A stretch of DNA of 60,112 nucleotides from an uncultured Gammaproteobacteria bacterium (GTDB lineage Bacteria > Pseudomonadota > Gammaproteobacteria > CAKMZV01): NCBI GenBank assembly GCA_929200535.1, contig CAKMZV010000011.1, positions 1 through 60,112 of the forward strand, in the 5' to 3' direction. The position numbers were made by a program, and so were the translations under genes. Positions 33,709 through 41,997 of the stretch are shown one piece after another; position 1 is the first letter of the stretch, and each line of letters opens with the position of its first letter. The notes below the pieces were generated by a model, which saw only the letters and a program-made list of their open reading frames with translations, was not told the DNA's origin and did no database searches.

Positions 33709-34329
33709 ATGAGATTACATCTTTTAAACTCCTCTGGCAAGCTCACTGATTATCAGCAAATAATAGAAAAATTATTTGAAAAAAATATCAATTTTATCTT
33801 AACTCTTTTAGAAGTAGATAAAGTAGATGTGGTTATCGGATACTCTAAAAATGTTATTCCTGAAACGGGTGTTGGTGGTTTTTCTCCATCGGCTAACATC
33901 GTTTATTTATCACTTGACCCTGATAATAAAAACTTCAAACATAACTTTGAGCTTGAGTTCTTAGCGATGCTTGGACATGAACTACATCATTGTATGCGCT
34001 ATAGAGGACCCGGCTATGGTAGTTGTCTTCGGGATGCACTTATCTCGGAAGGTTTAGCATGTCACTTTGAAACAGAATTGCGTAATGGTTCTAAACCATT
34101 TTATGCCAACCTTGCTTCAGAGAAAAGCAATAAACTTTTCCAATCTATGCAAAATGACTTAGATAATATTCACTATGACCATAACGCATGGTTCTTTGGC
34201 TCAAAAGCAAAAAAAATACAACGACATACAGGCTATAAAGTTGGCTTTAACATAGTAAATAAATATATAACTAAAACAGCCATCCCAGCCTCTCAACTGT
34301 GGGCAAAGCCAACGGGAGTGTTTTTTTAA
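33709..34329 (+). CDS. DUF2268-like predicted zinc metalloprotease
   Basis: 206 residues, no signal peptide. HELHH at residues 90-94 and SEGLACHFE about 22 residues later give the zinc site (two His and a Glu) and catalytic Glu of the DUF2268 putative peptidases. NWFFGS-like AWFFGSKAKKI and GYKVGFNIVNKYI near the end match the rest of that family. Substrate unknown. It follows the DUF3291 gene by 23 bp. The stop falls just before an attI-like sequence (34331), so the C-terminus may have been redefined by recombination. Confidence 0.75.
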   Translation: MRLHLLNSSGKLTDYQQIIEKLFEKNINFILTLLEVDKVDVVIGYSKNVIPETGVGGFSPSANIVYLSLDPDNKNFKHNFELEFLAMLGHELHHCMRYRGPGYGSCLRDALISEGLACHFETELRNGSKPFYANLASEKSNKLFQSMQNDLDNIHYDHNAWFFGSKAKKIQRHTGYKVGFNIVNKYITKTAIPASQLWAKPTGVFF

Positions 34330-34330
34330 T

Positions 34331-34357
34331 TTAGGGTTTAATAAATAATAGTTATAC
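34331..34357 (+). other. attI-like copy 4 (core part only)
   Basis: TTAGGGTTTAATAAATAATA followed by GTTATAC at 34351 aligns with the last 27 bp of the attI sites at 22945 and 41944. The -10 region is missing. Confidence 0.5.
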
Positions 34358-34379
34358 AGTATAGAGGTGAACACTGATT

Positions 34380-34508
34380 ATGAGCAATACTCCTTTTACT
34401 GTCATTGTGTTCGCACGTTTCGACTACGCTCAACGAGCTGAATTGCGGTACCTAAGCGTAGTCGAAGGTATTATCACAGTGAACAATAATTACTTTTTTG
34501 AACATTAA
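34380..34508 (+). pseudogene. Small ORF remnant behind attI-like copy 4
   Basis: An ORF of 42 codons starting MSNTPFTVIVFARFDYAQ with a GAGGTGA ribosome site. From codon 13 onward it consists of a palindromic repeat (TTCGACTACGC at 34419 and GCGTAGTCGAA at 34456). It looks like the 5' end of a cassette gene cut off by that repeat. Confidence 0.4.
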
Positions 34509-34514
34509 ATCTGC

Positions 34515-34592
34515 CCCCTCACCCCATCCCTCTCCCTCAGGGAGAGGGCTGGGGTGAGGGGCTTTACTCATTCCCACGCTCCTGCGTGGGAA
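34515..34592. repeat. Two adjacent GC-rich palindromes
   Basis: CCCCTCACCCC ... GGGGTGAGGGG (34515-34561) encloses the nested stem CCCTCTCCCTCAGGGAGAGG. TTCCCACGC ... GCGTGGGAA (34571-34592) follows. Both types are widespread extragenic palindromes in proteobacteria and differ sharply in base composition from their AT-rich surroundings. Confidence 0.75.
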
Positions 34593-34596
34593 CCAT

Positions 34597-34695
34597 GTAA
34601 AGTTAAGATCGGATGCAACAGCCACATTTGGCAAGTTTAAATAATGAATTCTGTGAAATACTCAATACGAATGAAATATAATAAATCATTCCAGC
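34597..34695 (+). pseudogene. Deleted 3' remnant of the isochorismatase-like cassette
   Basis: GTAAAGTTAAGATCGGATGC through AATACGAATGAAAT matches the 3' end of the gene at 35944-36489 almost base for base. About 54 bp are missing between two CACATTTG repeats. It continues into ATAATAAATCATTCCAG, the same gene-attC junction. This is therefore the decayed second copy of the cassette found 1.7 kb downstream. Confidence 0.8.
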
Positions 34696-34730
34696 TGATT
34701 GTGGCGCTTCGGCTAAATTCAAGCATTAAA
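34684..34730 (+). other. Degenerate attC after the isochorismatase remnant
   Basis: CATTCCAGCTGATTGTGGCG and GGCTAAATTCAAGC resemble the attC at 46976. The core reads CATTAAA instead of GTTA. Confidence 0.5.
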
Positions 34731-34744
34731 TTAATGAGGAATAT

Positions 34745-35824
34745 ATGAAAACTATCAATAAATTGTTTACTTTGCTACTCTTCTTTATATGCACTTTTGC
34801 AAACAGTGTATTAGCAGGGCAAGATTATTCTGTTGGGTTTCGTCAAATAAAAGCGCAAACAGAAAATGGCTTTTCGGGCGGTGTTTGGTATCCCAGTATT
34901 GATAAGGAATTTGTGAAAAAATGGGGACCATTTCGTCCAAAGTGGGCATGGGGAGGTAAACCAATTGCGGAGAAACGCCCGACTGTTCTATTATCACATG
35001 GTGTTACGGGACGCTATCGAAACCATCGAGATACTGCCGAAACATTGGCAAGGAATGGGTATATAGTCATTATCCCACAACATACAAAAGACCAATGGGT
35101 AGGCACCGATAAAACTATTGCAGTTGTAGAACATCGCATTGCAGAATTTTCTCGCACTTTAAAGGAGTTTGCTCTTGCAGAACCCGACATTGCCAAACTT
35201 ATTGATAAACAGAACATAGGTGCAATTGGCTATTCTCTCGGTGGTTTGACTGTATTGGGATCAAGCGGTGCAATACCAAATACCCAATATGTTGTGGAGC
35301 ACTGTTTAAAAAATGAACAGCTTGATGGTGATTTTTGCCTCGGTGATGTATCTTGGTTGGAAAAAATTTGGTTGTGGTTCGTTGGAACGGATATAGTTCA
35401 TTGGTATTATGAGACCGGGCTAACAGACAAAGAAGTCGTTACTCAGGTAGAACCGCCCATCCAATTTAAGGCTATTGCATTGGTTGCTCCAGTTGCCGCT
35501 GCTTATTACCCTAAAGAAATCAAAAAAATCAACAGCAAATTGGCTCTTTTTCGTCTTGAAACAGACCAAATTAATCGTTTTCCATTTCATGTTGATTATA
35601 TACACCGTTCACTTGGTGAAAGGGAACATTTTTATAAGGTATATAGCGATGCTCACCATTTTGCTTTCATATCACCCTTTCCAGAATGGTTACTGAAAGA
35701 AGAATACATCCCAGTAGCTATTGATCCTGAGGGATTTGATAGAAAAGCATTTTTGCAAGAAATCAACAATGACATACTGGGATTTTTTGAAGAAGCTATG
35801 CCAATTCCAAAGAAAGATGGGTAA
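34745..35824 (+). CDS. Exported dienelactone-hydrolase/PAF-acetylhydrolase-like esterase (cassette)
   Basis: 359 residues with a signal peptide cleaved after VLA (residue 24). VLLSHGVTGRYRNHRDTAETLARNGYIVIIPQH is the conserved start of the alpha/beta hydrolase core. The nucleophile elbow is GYSLGG (Ser near 165) and a late DAHHFAF holds the catalytic histidine. This combination is found in the COG4188 group (predicted dienelactone hydrolases, platelet-activating-factor acetylhydrolase-like). Location is periplasmic. The substrate is unknown. A standard 79-bp attC follows. Confidence 0.82.
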   Translation: MKTINKLFTLLLFFICTFANSVLAGQDYSVGFRQIKAQTENGFSGGVWYPSIDKEFVKKWGPFRPKWAWGGKPIAEKRPTVLLSHGVTGRYRNHRDTAETLARNGYIVIIPQHTKDQWVGTDKTIAVVEHRIAEFSRTLKEFALAEPDIAKLIDKQNIGAIGYSLGGLTVLGSSGAIPNTQYVVEHCLKNEQLDGDFCLGDVSWLEKIWLWFVGTDIVHWYYETGLTDKEVVTQVEPPIQFKAIALVAPVAAAYYPKEIKKINSKLALFRLETDQINRFPFHVDYIHRSLGEREHFYKVYSDAHHFAFISPFPEWLLKEEYIPVAIDPEGFDRKAFLQEINNDILGFFEEAMPIPKKDG

Positions 35825-35838
35825 TATACGGAAAGGTA

Positions 35839-35917
35839 ATCTAACAAAACACTCTAACGGAAGGCTATCCTTTGACAGGCTCAGGAACCACGCCGTCGCT
35901 GAGTTTGGTCGTTATAT
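35839..35917 (+). other. attC site 11 (79 bp, major type)
   Basis: ATCTAAC ... GTTATAT around AAGGCTATCCTTTGACAGGC and ACGCCGTCGCTGAGTTTGG. Confidence 0.92.
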
Positions 35918-35943
35918 ACACTTAATAAGAAATAAGAAATAAA

Positions 35944-36489
35944 TTGAAAGCCTTAATTATTATTGATATGCAAAAAGGATTTGATGATCCTGTATGGGGC
36001 AATAGAAATAATCCTAATGCAGAATTAAATGTTGAACGAATTCTAAATCATTGGCGTGAAAATAAGTGGTCAGTAATTCACGTTCAACACAGTTCATTGT
36101 TAATTGATTCACCATTGAGACCCGGTCAAGTGGGTTTTGAATTTAAAAACGAAGTAAAACCAATTAAAAATGAGCCAATTTTTGTTAAAAAAGTAAACAG
36201 TGCTTTTATTGGAACAAATTTAGAAAAATATTTAAATGACAATGGAATTACTTCATTGGTATTTGTTGGTTTGACAACAGATCATTGTGTTTCAACCTCT
36301 GTCAGAATGGCTGGAAACTTAGGCTTCAAAGTAAAGTTAATATCGGATGCAACAGCCACATTTGATAAAATGGGGATAGATGGAAACATTTGGTCTGCAA
36401 ATGATTTGCATAATTCACATTTGGCAAGTTTAAATAATGAATTCTGTGAAATACTCGATACGAATGAAATAATAAAAAAAGGTGTATAA
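35944..36489 (+). CDS. Isochorismatase-like cysteine hydrolase (cassette)
   Basis: 181 residues. ALIIIDMQKGFDD gives the catalytic Asp (D8), VKKVNSAF gives the Lys (K82/K83) and GLTTDHCVSTSVRMA gives the Cys (C115), the triad of the isochorismatase-like hydrolase superfamily. These enzymes hydrolyse amides or vinyl ethers such as nicotinamide or isochorismate; the substrate cannot be assigned. The start is TTG, 27 bp after the attC 11 core. A decayed copy of its 3' end lies at 34597. Confidence 0.87.
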   Translation: MKALIIIDMQKGFDDPVWGNRNNPNAELNVERILNHWRENKWSVIHVQHSSLLIDSPLRPGQVGFEFKNEVKPIKNEPIFVKKVNSAFIGTNLEKYLNDNGITSLVFVGLTTDHCVSTSVRMAGNLGFKVKLISDATATFDKMGIDGNIWSANDLHNSHLASLNNEFCEILDTNEIIKKGV

Positions 36490-36562
36490 TAAATCATTCC
36501 AGCGGAAGGCTATCCTTCGACAGGCTCAGGAATCACGCCGTCGCTGAGTTTAATCGTTATAT
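36484..36562 (+). other. attC site 12 (79 bp, major type)
   Basis: GTATAAT (a one-base change from the usual AAC) to GTTATAT at 36556, with the standard major core. The inverse core overlaps the stop codon. Confidence 0.85.
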
Positions 36563-36586
36563 GCCTAAGGGTCTAAGGAGAGTTTA

Positions 36587-37183
36587 GTGAAAATTTATGG
36601 AGATATTCAATCAGGTAATTGTTATAAGGTAAAACTTCTCACTTCTTTGTTAGATATTGAACATGAGTGGATTGAAGTAGATATCTTAGCAAATGAAACT
36701 CAAACTGAGTCATTTTTAAAAATGAACCCCAATGGTAAAATACCTTTACTTGAGTTAGATGATGGTATGTATATTTCAGAGTCTAACGCTATCTTAAATT
36801 ATCTTGCTTCTGAATCAACTTTAGTTGGCACTTGTCGTTTTAGCACTGCCAAAATATTACAATGGCAATTCTTTGAGCAGTATAGTCATGAACCTTTTAT
36901 TGCTGTTGCTCGATTTATTTCCAAATATCTTGGGTTACCTGAAGATCGTAAGTCTGAATATCATGATAAGCAGGTAGGTGGACATAAAGCACTTAAAGTG
37001 ATGGAGGAGCAATTACAATTAACACCTTACCTTGTAGGCTCTGAAATAACCATTGCTGATATATCACTTTATGGATATACGCATGTAGCACATGAGGGTG
37101 GATTTGATTTGTCAGAATACCCATCCATCCTCAAATGGATAGAGCGTATTCAATCTCACCCGAAATATATAGGTATGGAGTAA
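36587..37183 (+). CDS. Glutathione S-transferase family protein (cassette)
   Basis: 198 residues. The N-terminal thioredoxin-like domain shows GNCYKVKLLTSLLDIEHEWIEVD, NPNGKIPLLELDDG with the cis-proline, and ISESNAILNYLA (glutathione-binding ES). The C-terminal helical domain includes LTPYLVGSEITIADISLYGYTHVAHEGGFDLSEYP. It resembles beta/theta-type bacterial enzymes and may detoxify electrophiles. The start is GTG with an AAGGAGAG ribosome site. A 98-bp attC follows. Confidence 0.9.
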   Translation: MKIYGDIQSGNCYKVKLLTSLLDIEHEWIEVDILANETQTESFLKMNPNGKIPLLELDDGMYISESNAILNYLASESTLVGTCRFSTAKILQWQFFEQYSHEPFIAVARFISKYLGLPEDRKSEYHDKQVGGHKALKVMEEQLQLTPYLVGSEITIADISLYGYTHVAHEGGFDLSEYPSILKWIERIQSHPKYIGME

Positions 37184-37188
37184 TTGAC

Positions 37189-37286
37189 ATATAACAAGTT
37201 GCTTAAACGGGCAAAAAACAGTTGGCTTTTGCTCGTTCCTTGCTATTTTAGCCAACAATTTTTAATCGCTTAGTAAAGCATTATGT
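37189..37286 (+). other. attC site 13 (98 bp)
   Basis: ATATAAC at 37189; the core is ATTATGT at 37280. The inner repeat CAGTTGGCTTTTGCTC and the TTTAGCCAAC pairing resemble the attC at 44073. Confidence 0.65.
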
Positions 37287-37299
37287 ATCATGAAAATCA

Positions 37300-38025
37300 A
37301 TGAATAAAGCATTAGTTATGGGAGCGAGCGGAGCAACTGGCAAGTTGCTTGTTTCTGAATTACTAAACCTTGGCTTTGATGTGTTTGCCATTGTGAGAGC
37401 CTCTAATTCCCTGAAGAATCAATTTGGAAGTCATTCAAACTATCATGAGGTTCCAGCTAATATAAGTGAAATGTCTGATAGTGAACTAACTCCGCTTCTT
37501 GATGAGTGCGATGTTGTGTTCTCTTGTCTCGGGCATAACCTGACGTTTAGGGGAATGTTTGGAGCGCCTCGATGGCTCGTCACAGATACAGTTCGAAAAT
37601 TATCTGGGGTAATCGAATCCTTATGTCCGGACAGGAAAATTAAAGTAATACTTATGAATACGACGGGCAATAGCAATCGTGACATTCCAGAAACGCCACC
37701 GCTATCACAGAGAATTGTTATTTCAATTTTGAGAGCCCTACTTCCTCCGCACTCCGATAATGAACAAGCCGCAGATTTTCTTAGAACTAAAGTTGGGCAG
37801 AATCACCAGTTTATTGAATGGGCAGCAGTGAGACCGGATAGCCTTACAGATGAAACAAGTGTAACCAACTATGCAATTCACCCTTCTCCTACGAGAAACG
37901 TTATATTTGATGCGGGAACTACCAGCCGAATCAACGTTGCAAATTTCATGGCAAACTTAGCTACCGATTTTGAGCTATGGGATGAATGGAAAGGAAAAAT
38001 GCCCGTGATTTACAATGATGCATAA
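37300..38025 (+). CDS. NAD(P)-binding NmrA/atypical SDR protein (cassette)
   Basis: 241 residues. The N-terminal GASGATGKLLVSELLNLGF is the glycine-rich dinucleotide-binding motif of NmrA-like and atypical short-chain dehydrogenases. FSCLGHNLTFRGMFGAPRWLVTDTVRKL is the helix following strand 4, and IEWAAVRPDSLTDE matches the substrate-domain entry of the same group. No YxxxK catalytic pair is seen, so it could be a redox sensor or an enzyme with another mechanism. The stop codon overlaps the following attC. Confidence 0.83.
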   Translation: MNKALVMGASGATGKLLVSELLNLGFDVFAIVRASNSLKNQFGSHSNYHEVPANISEMSDSELTPLLDECDVVFSCLGHNLTFRGMFGAPRWLVTDTVRKLSGVIESLCPDRKIKVILMNTTGNSNRDIPETPPLSQRIVISILRALLPPHSDNEQAADFLRTKVGQNHQFIEWAAVRPDSLTDETSVTNYAIHPSPTRNVIFDAGTTSRINVANFMANLATDFELWDEWKGKMPVIYNDA

Positions 38026-38104
38026 CAAATGTATGTTGTCGGCATTTTCGCCTGCTTCGCAAAGTGTAGCCACGGTTTGTGACAGCTTAGCCTTAGTGTT
38101 AGGC
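38020..38104 (+). other. attC site 14 (85 bp)
   Basis: GCATAAC ... GTTAGGC with a palindromic core (GTCGGCATTTTCGCCTGC and a complementary 3' half). It is the last attC before the reversed two-oxidase operon. The 210 bp after it (38105-38315) hold nothing recognised. Confidence 0.8.
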
Positions 38105-38315
38105 GAATATGATTGTCATATAACCAATTATCATCCTGACCTTACTCTTCTTCATAGAAGGGGCTATATTACATCAAGGTGTCTCGCATAAAGCAAAATA
38201 AAATAGCTATCTCCAATTCCAATAGGTATATTCACTTTAAACATAACACCTCAATCTCACATTAGCAACTAACAATGCACGTAGTGGTTGACCTCCGATA
38301 TATTTATTAGCTTAA

Positions 38316-40034
38316 TTACCAACCCAAATAATATGATTCGTTTAGCCACTTGGGTCTCTTTAAGTTGAAGTGTTCCTGAAGCATATTTTCAGCCACACAA
38401 AAAGCTCCTTCTACCCAACCCTGCTGATCAGAATAAGCCTCGCCACAGATAAAGATTGCTTCCTGTAGATTTGGTTTACGCATATACTTCATGGTCTCAG
38501 ATATATCATAGCCTGCTTTCCAAGCATGATAACCGCCACCATATGGATCTTCAGTCCAGTTTTTATACCAAGTGACGTATGGCATAGGGATATCTTCTTT
38601 ACCATGAAGTTCTTTTACCTGCTTCATTACTTCATCAACCATAACTTTGGATGCCTGAACAGATTTATAATCTGCTAATGCTTCAGCATTAAGTAGCTTA
38701 GTAACCTTTGGTTCATAAATATCTGCATCTTCCAGTACATTCCAGAAAGTGCTTGTTCTCATATCATTATAACTACCAAGGAAAAGGGAGTGACTGTTGT
38801 CTGAATCTGTTCCAAAATAATAGCATTGCCTCATTGGCAAGTCAGTGATAGAATGACCGGCTTCAGTACCAAAATCCTCTTTCCACCATGGATATTCAAA
38901 GCCCATGAGGATTTTAAAGGATGGTTCTTTAATAACAGAATTCATATTTTTTTGCAGTTTTTTATTGGTATCCTGATTAAAGAAAAAATTATTTTGGTCT
39001 AAAAGCTCTAATGCTCTGGCGGGTATAGCCAAGATTATTTTATTGGCTTGAATGCGATGCTCTTTCTTTTGATCTTCATTGAAGAATAAAAGCTCATATC
39101 GATAACTTCCCTCTTCTTTACGAGTAAAACTTACAAGACGATTGCCGCCCCAAATAACCGCTCCCTGCTTTTTCAAATAAGTATCAGCTAAAGCGTAGGC
39201 GATTTTATCATAGCCGCCTTCAATAGTTTTATACTGAACTGTTTGATCGGAAAAATCCCCTACCATATAAGGGAAAGCCTCAGCGGCATTCCAATTTATC
39301 GTATTGGAATAATAACCTCCTGCATTAGCAAGAAAATTATAACCTTCTTCAGACAAACGGTCTTTAATCAAATTCCAAAAACCAATACTGTTTACTTTTT
39401 TACCATTATAAGGACCTTCGAAATTATAAGTAATAAAAGGCTTAATATCATTCCAGTCCTCACGGGTCAGCTCAAAGGTGTATTCATACTTGGACGGATT
39501 GGCAATTTTTGAGGAATATTTATCCATAAAATGTGGATCGTTGCTTAGTACTTCGTAAACAATTTTATTAAAAAGCTGGTCTGCACTAAAACCTTTATCT
39601 TCATCATTTAAAAAATACCTGACAGAAAATGCTTCGCCCTTTTTCTGGGCATCTTCCCAAGCATCCATTTTCATCCGTTGTTTTCTAAAATATCCAAAAT
39701 GGTGACTGTCTTTCCCCATTGGGAAATCAACATGTGTCAGTTCATCAGAAAAAACAGATTCAATCAATGTTGTGACTATTTCCTGCGTATTTATATAACG
39801 CATGCCACCCAGCTCACCGGAAATCTCCATTCCTGGAAGAACAACGGACTCCAAACGACCACCAATTCGATGACTCATTTCGAATATCTGAACCTGACTT
39901 GCATCGAGACCCTCACTAGAATCAGTTAGACGATAAGCCGAATACAAGCCTGATACACCAGCACCAATAATAGCCACTTTCAAACCTTCTGACTGAGGGA
40001 AACCTTGTGTTATTTCTTTATCAGCTTTTTGCAT
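38316..40034 (-). CDS. FAD-dependent amine/L-amino-acid oxidase
   Basis: 572 residues. LKVAIIGAGVSGLYSAYRL at 18-36 is the FAD-binding Rossmann fold; HRIGGRLES and GGMRYI are the following GR-rich motif. WTEDPYGGGYHAW and IFICGEAYSDQQGWVEGAF at the C-terminus are the flavin-contact regions of monoamine and L-amino-acid oxidases. No signal peptide. It would oxidise an amine with release of H2O2. It lies 2 bp after the second oxidase gene in one operon, on the strand opposite to the cassettes, and no attC follows on its 3' side. Confidence 0.87.
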   Translation of the reverse strand: MQKADKEITQGFPQSEGLKVAIIGAGVSGLYSAYRLTDSSEGLDASQVQIFEMSHRIGGRLESVVLPGMEISGELGGMRYINTQEIVTTLIESVFSDELTHVDFPMGKDSHHFGYFRKQRMKMDAWEDAQKKGEAFSVRYFLNDEDKGFSADQLFNKIVYEVLSNDPHFMDKYSSKIANPSKYEYTFELTREDWNDIKPFITYNFEGPYNGKKVNSIGFWNLIKDRLSEEGYNFLANAGGYYSNTINWNAAEAFPYMVGDFSDQTVQYKTIEGGYDKIAYALADTYLKKQGAVIWGGNRLVSFTRKEEGSYRYELLFFNEDQKKEHRIQANKIILAIPARALELLDQNNFFFNQDTNKKLQKNMNSVIKEPSFKILMGFEYPWWKEDFGTEAGHSITDLPMRQCYYFGTDSDNSHSLFLGSYNDMRTSTFWNVLEDADIYEPKVTKLLNAEALADYKSVQASKVMVDEVMKQVKELHGKEDIPMPYVTWYKNWTEDPYGGGYHAWKAGYDISETMKYMRKPNLQEAIFICGEAYSDQQGWVEGAFCVAENMLQEHFNLKRPKWLNESYYLGW

Positions 40035-40036
40035 GC

Positions 40037-41248
40037 TTACTCTCCTTCAGTTAAGACGCCTGGTCTTGTGATTTTGAAATGGGAAATATCATAAGGTGTA
40101 GATCCATCAAGAACTAATTGAGAAAGGATTTTACCAATTAAAGGTGTAAGCTTCATCCCCCACCCTGCTGTAAATACTGCAACATTTTTATAACCGGCAC
40201 CGACGGAAGGTGGAAGGAAATCAAGAACATACATATTGTCTTCCACATTAGTCTGAAGACAAGTTCCACAATAATTTGGTCTGGAATCAACACCTATACA
40301 ATGTTTGTCGACAAAGTCAGCTGTAATTCTTAGGTCATTGGCAGATGGAGTAATCTTCCTCTCAGCTGGGTTACTGATTATATTAACAGCATTATCTACA
40401 GCAATACGAGTCAAATTAGGCGGTCCCCACGGTACCGTTGGGAATCCATAAAATAAATTTGAAAGTGCTGGGTTCTTGTCTGTTGAATCAAGGAATTGAA
40501 ACCACATACTCTGAAATAAAGTTCCGTTAGGACCTGGATCAGTCGCATAATACTCATAAACCATTTCCCAAATTTTTAAATCCAGATTCACATTAACTTT
40601 ATTGACAACATCATTAGTATAAGCACCACAGGTGACAATACATTTATCAGCACTTACAGAAAAAGATTCTCCATTATCAAAATCAATAATCACACCACTC
40701 TCTTCAACTTTCATATCCATCACTTTACAGTGTGACATCAATTTGGCACCATAGGACTGAGCCAGTCTATACAAAGTGCGAAGAAGTAAAGGAACATTGA
40801 TGCAACCGTTATCCGGAGCAAAGAGTCCTTGAAAATTGTTTGGTAGATTTTTGAATTGGTAGCGCTCCATAATTTGATTGGCATTTAGAGTCTCATATTG
40901 TAACCCAAGACGTTCCATATTTTTAATAGGTCCCATTAGGGTTCCTTCAGGACCAGACTGATAATTGGGGTCACCAAAATTCAATAGACCAGACATCCAG
41001 ATCAGAGCTTCTCCGGCATCTCGCTCCAGTTCTTTCCAAATACCAATGGAATCAAAGGCCAAATTCGCCATATAATCTTCGGTATACATTGTACGGAACA
41101 TTCGCACAAGGTCATTCGAGCTTCCTGACTGATTGAAATAATTAAAACGCTCTAATACTAAAACTGATTTTCCTTGCTTCGCACAGTTATATGCAGATGC
41201 CAGTCCCAAGGCACCTCCACCAACTACAATCACATCATAATCTGACAT
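40037..41248 (-). CDS. FAD-dependent sarcosine/N-methyltryptophan oxidase-like protein
   Basis: 403 residues of the DAO/MSOX type. YDVIVVGGGALGLASAYNCAKQGKSVLVLER at 4-34 binds FAD. RPNYCGTCLQTNVEDNMYVLDFLP near 325-350 aligns with the K-x-C-x-Y-T-x-T-P-D segment where related enzymes attach FAD to cysteine, and AVFTAGWGMKLTPLIGKIL is the C-terminal FAD loop. The substrate is probably a secondary amine or amino acid. It is the first gene of a two-gene minus-strand operon with the amine oxidase. A pairing of both oxidase types suggests successive oxidation of one substrate or peroxide production. Confidence 0.87.
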   Translation of the reverse strand: MSDYDVIVVGGGALGLASAYNCAKQGKSVLVLERFNYFNQSGSSNDLVRMFRTMYTEDYMANLAFDSIGIWKELERDAGEALIWMSGLLNFGDPNYQSGPEGTLMGPIKNMERLGLQYETLNANQIMERYQFKNLPNNFQGLFAPDNGCINVPLLLRTLYRLAQSYGAKLMSHCKVMDMKVEESGVIIDFDNGESFSVSADKCIVTCGAYTNDVVNKVNVNLDLKIWEMVYEYYATDPGPNGTLFQSMWFQFLDSTDKNPALSNLFYGFPTVPWGPPNLTRIAVDNAVNIISNPAERKITPSANDLRITADFVDKHCIGVDSRPNYCGTCLQTNVEDNMYVLDFLPPSVGAGYKNVAVFTAGWGMKLTPLIGKILSQLVLDGSTPYDISHFKITRPGVLTEGE

Positions 41249-41470
41249 AAGACGCTCCTTTTATGTATTTACGCATTATTAACTGAATCTTCATATTGTC
41301 CCTCACAACGCAATAAGACAAACAGACATTGTGAAGAGCAAAAACTATGACCAAACTATAGCTTCTACCTCTGGCTATCTCTATACCTCATATTGTACCG
41401 TTAATAATCTTTATTGAGACAGATTTTTATTATTTTTTGTATAAGTTCAGAAACATATTGCAGTTTGATT

Positions 41471-41884
41471 TTATGACAGTTCAAAGCCTATCGGGGGCTT
41501 GTCCCGATAAGCTTTAAACTTAAAGTTTCTATGTGCAGTAACGTTTTGCAACAAATGCGTAGCAAAGCTATGGCGAAACGTATGAGCGGTGATTTTTTTG
41601 GGAATTCTACTTTTTTGCACAGCCGTCTTGATATTCTTACTAAAAGTTGTTTCCAAAATATGATAACGAATCTGTTTGCCTGATCGTGGGTCGGTTGAAA
41701 TTTTTTTCATTGGAAATAAGTACTGCCATATAAACTCCCTATTGGCATTTGGATATTTGTGCTCCAAACCAAAAGGCAAATTAACATACCCAAACCCATC
41801 CTCTAAATCAAGCAAATGAGTACTCGTAATTTGCTTTATATGGATATGTAAATCCTCTACAGTTTTTTGTGGCAAAGGTACCAC
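41471..41884 (-). pseudogene. Truncated integron integrase (second copy)
   Basis: The frame is nearly identical to IntI residues about 168-281 ([17 protein letters not shown] to [12 protein letters not shown]). It keeps the IntI-specific insert and the H-x-x-R pair. It lacks the first catalytic Arg, the late His and the nucleophile Tyr. After HLLQN, 24 unrelated residues follow before the stop, so the 3' end was replaced. The N-terminal half is also deleted, bringing RDRVVP within about 60 bp of the promoter and attI at 41926-41970. It cannot recombine DNA by itself. Confidence 0.9.
41483..41515. terminator. Hairpin between oxidase operon promoter region and truncated integrase
   Basis: AAAGCCTATCGGG and CCCGATAAGCTTT form a stem of about 13 bp (one mismatch) around a short loop. 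It may terminate transcription or be a repeat end. It lies within the non-native 3' end of the truncated integrase frame. Confidence 0.5.
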
Positions 41885-41925
41885 TCTATCCCGCCTTTTT
41901 ACAAATAAAATAGATCACATAGAAG

Positions 41926-41970
41926 CAAAAATTATTATGCTATAATTGAGGTTTTAATAAATAGTTAGGG
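41926..41970 (+). other. attI/Pc-like site 2, beside truncated intI
   Basis: CAAAAATTATTATGCTATAA continuing to AATAAATAGTTAGGG repeats the platform at 22928-22971, with TATAAT at 41941-41946 and core GTTAGGG at 41964-41970. The distance between box and core differs by one base from copy 1. It heads the second run of cassettes. Confidence 0.75.
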
Positions 41971-41997
41971 TTCCTAAAAGGAGCAAAGGAGAACAAA

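Noticed and set aside
38105-38315. Possible gene between attC 14 and the oxidase operon
   Set aside because: No open frame of useful length with a ribosome site and no recognised structure.
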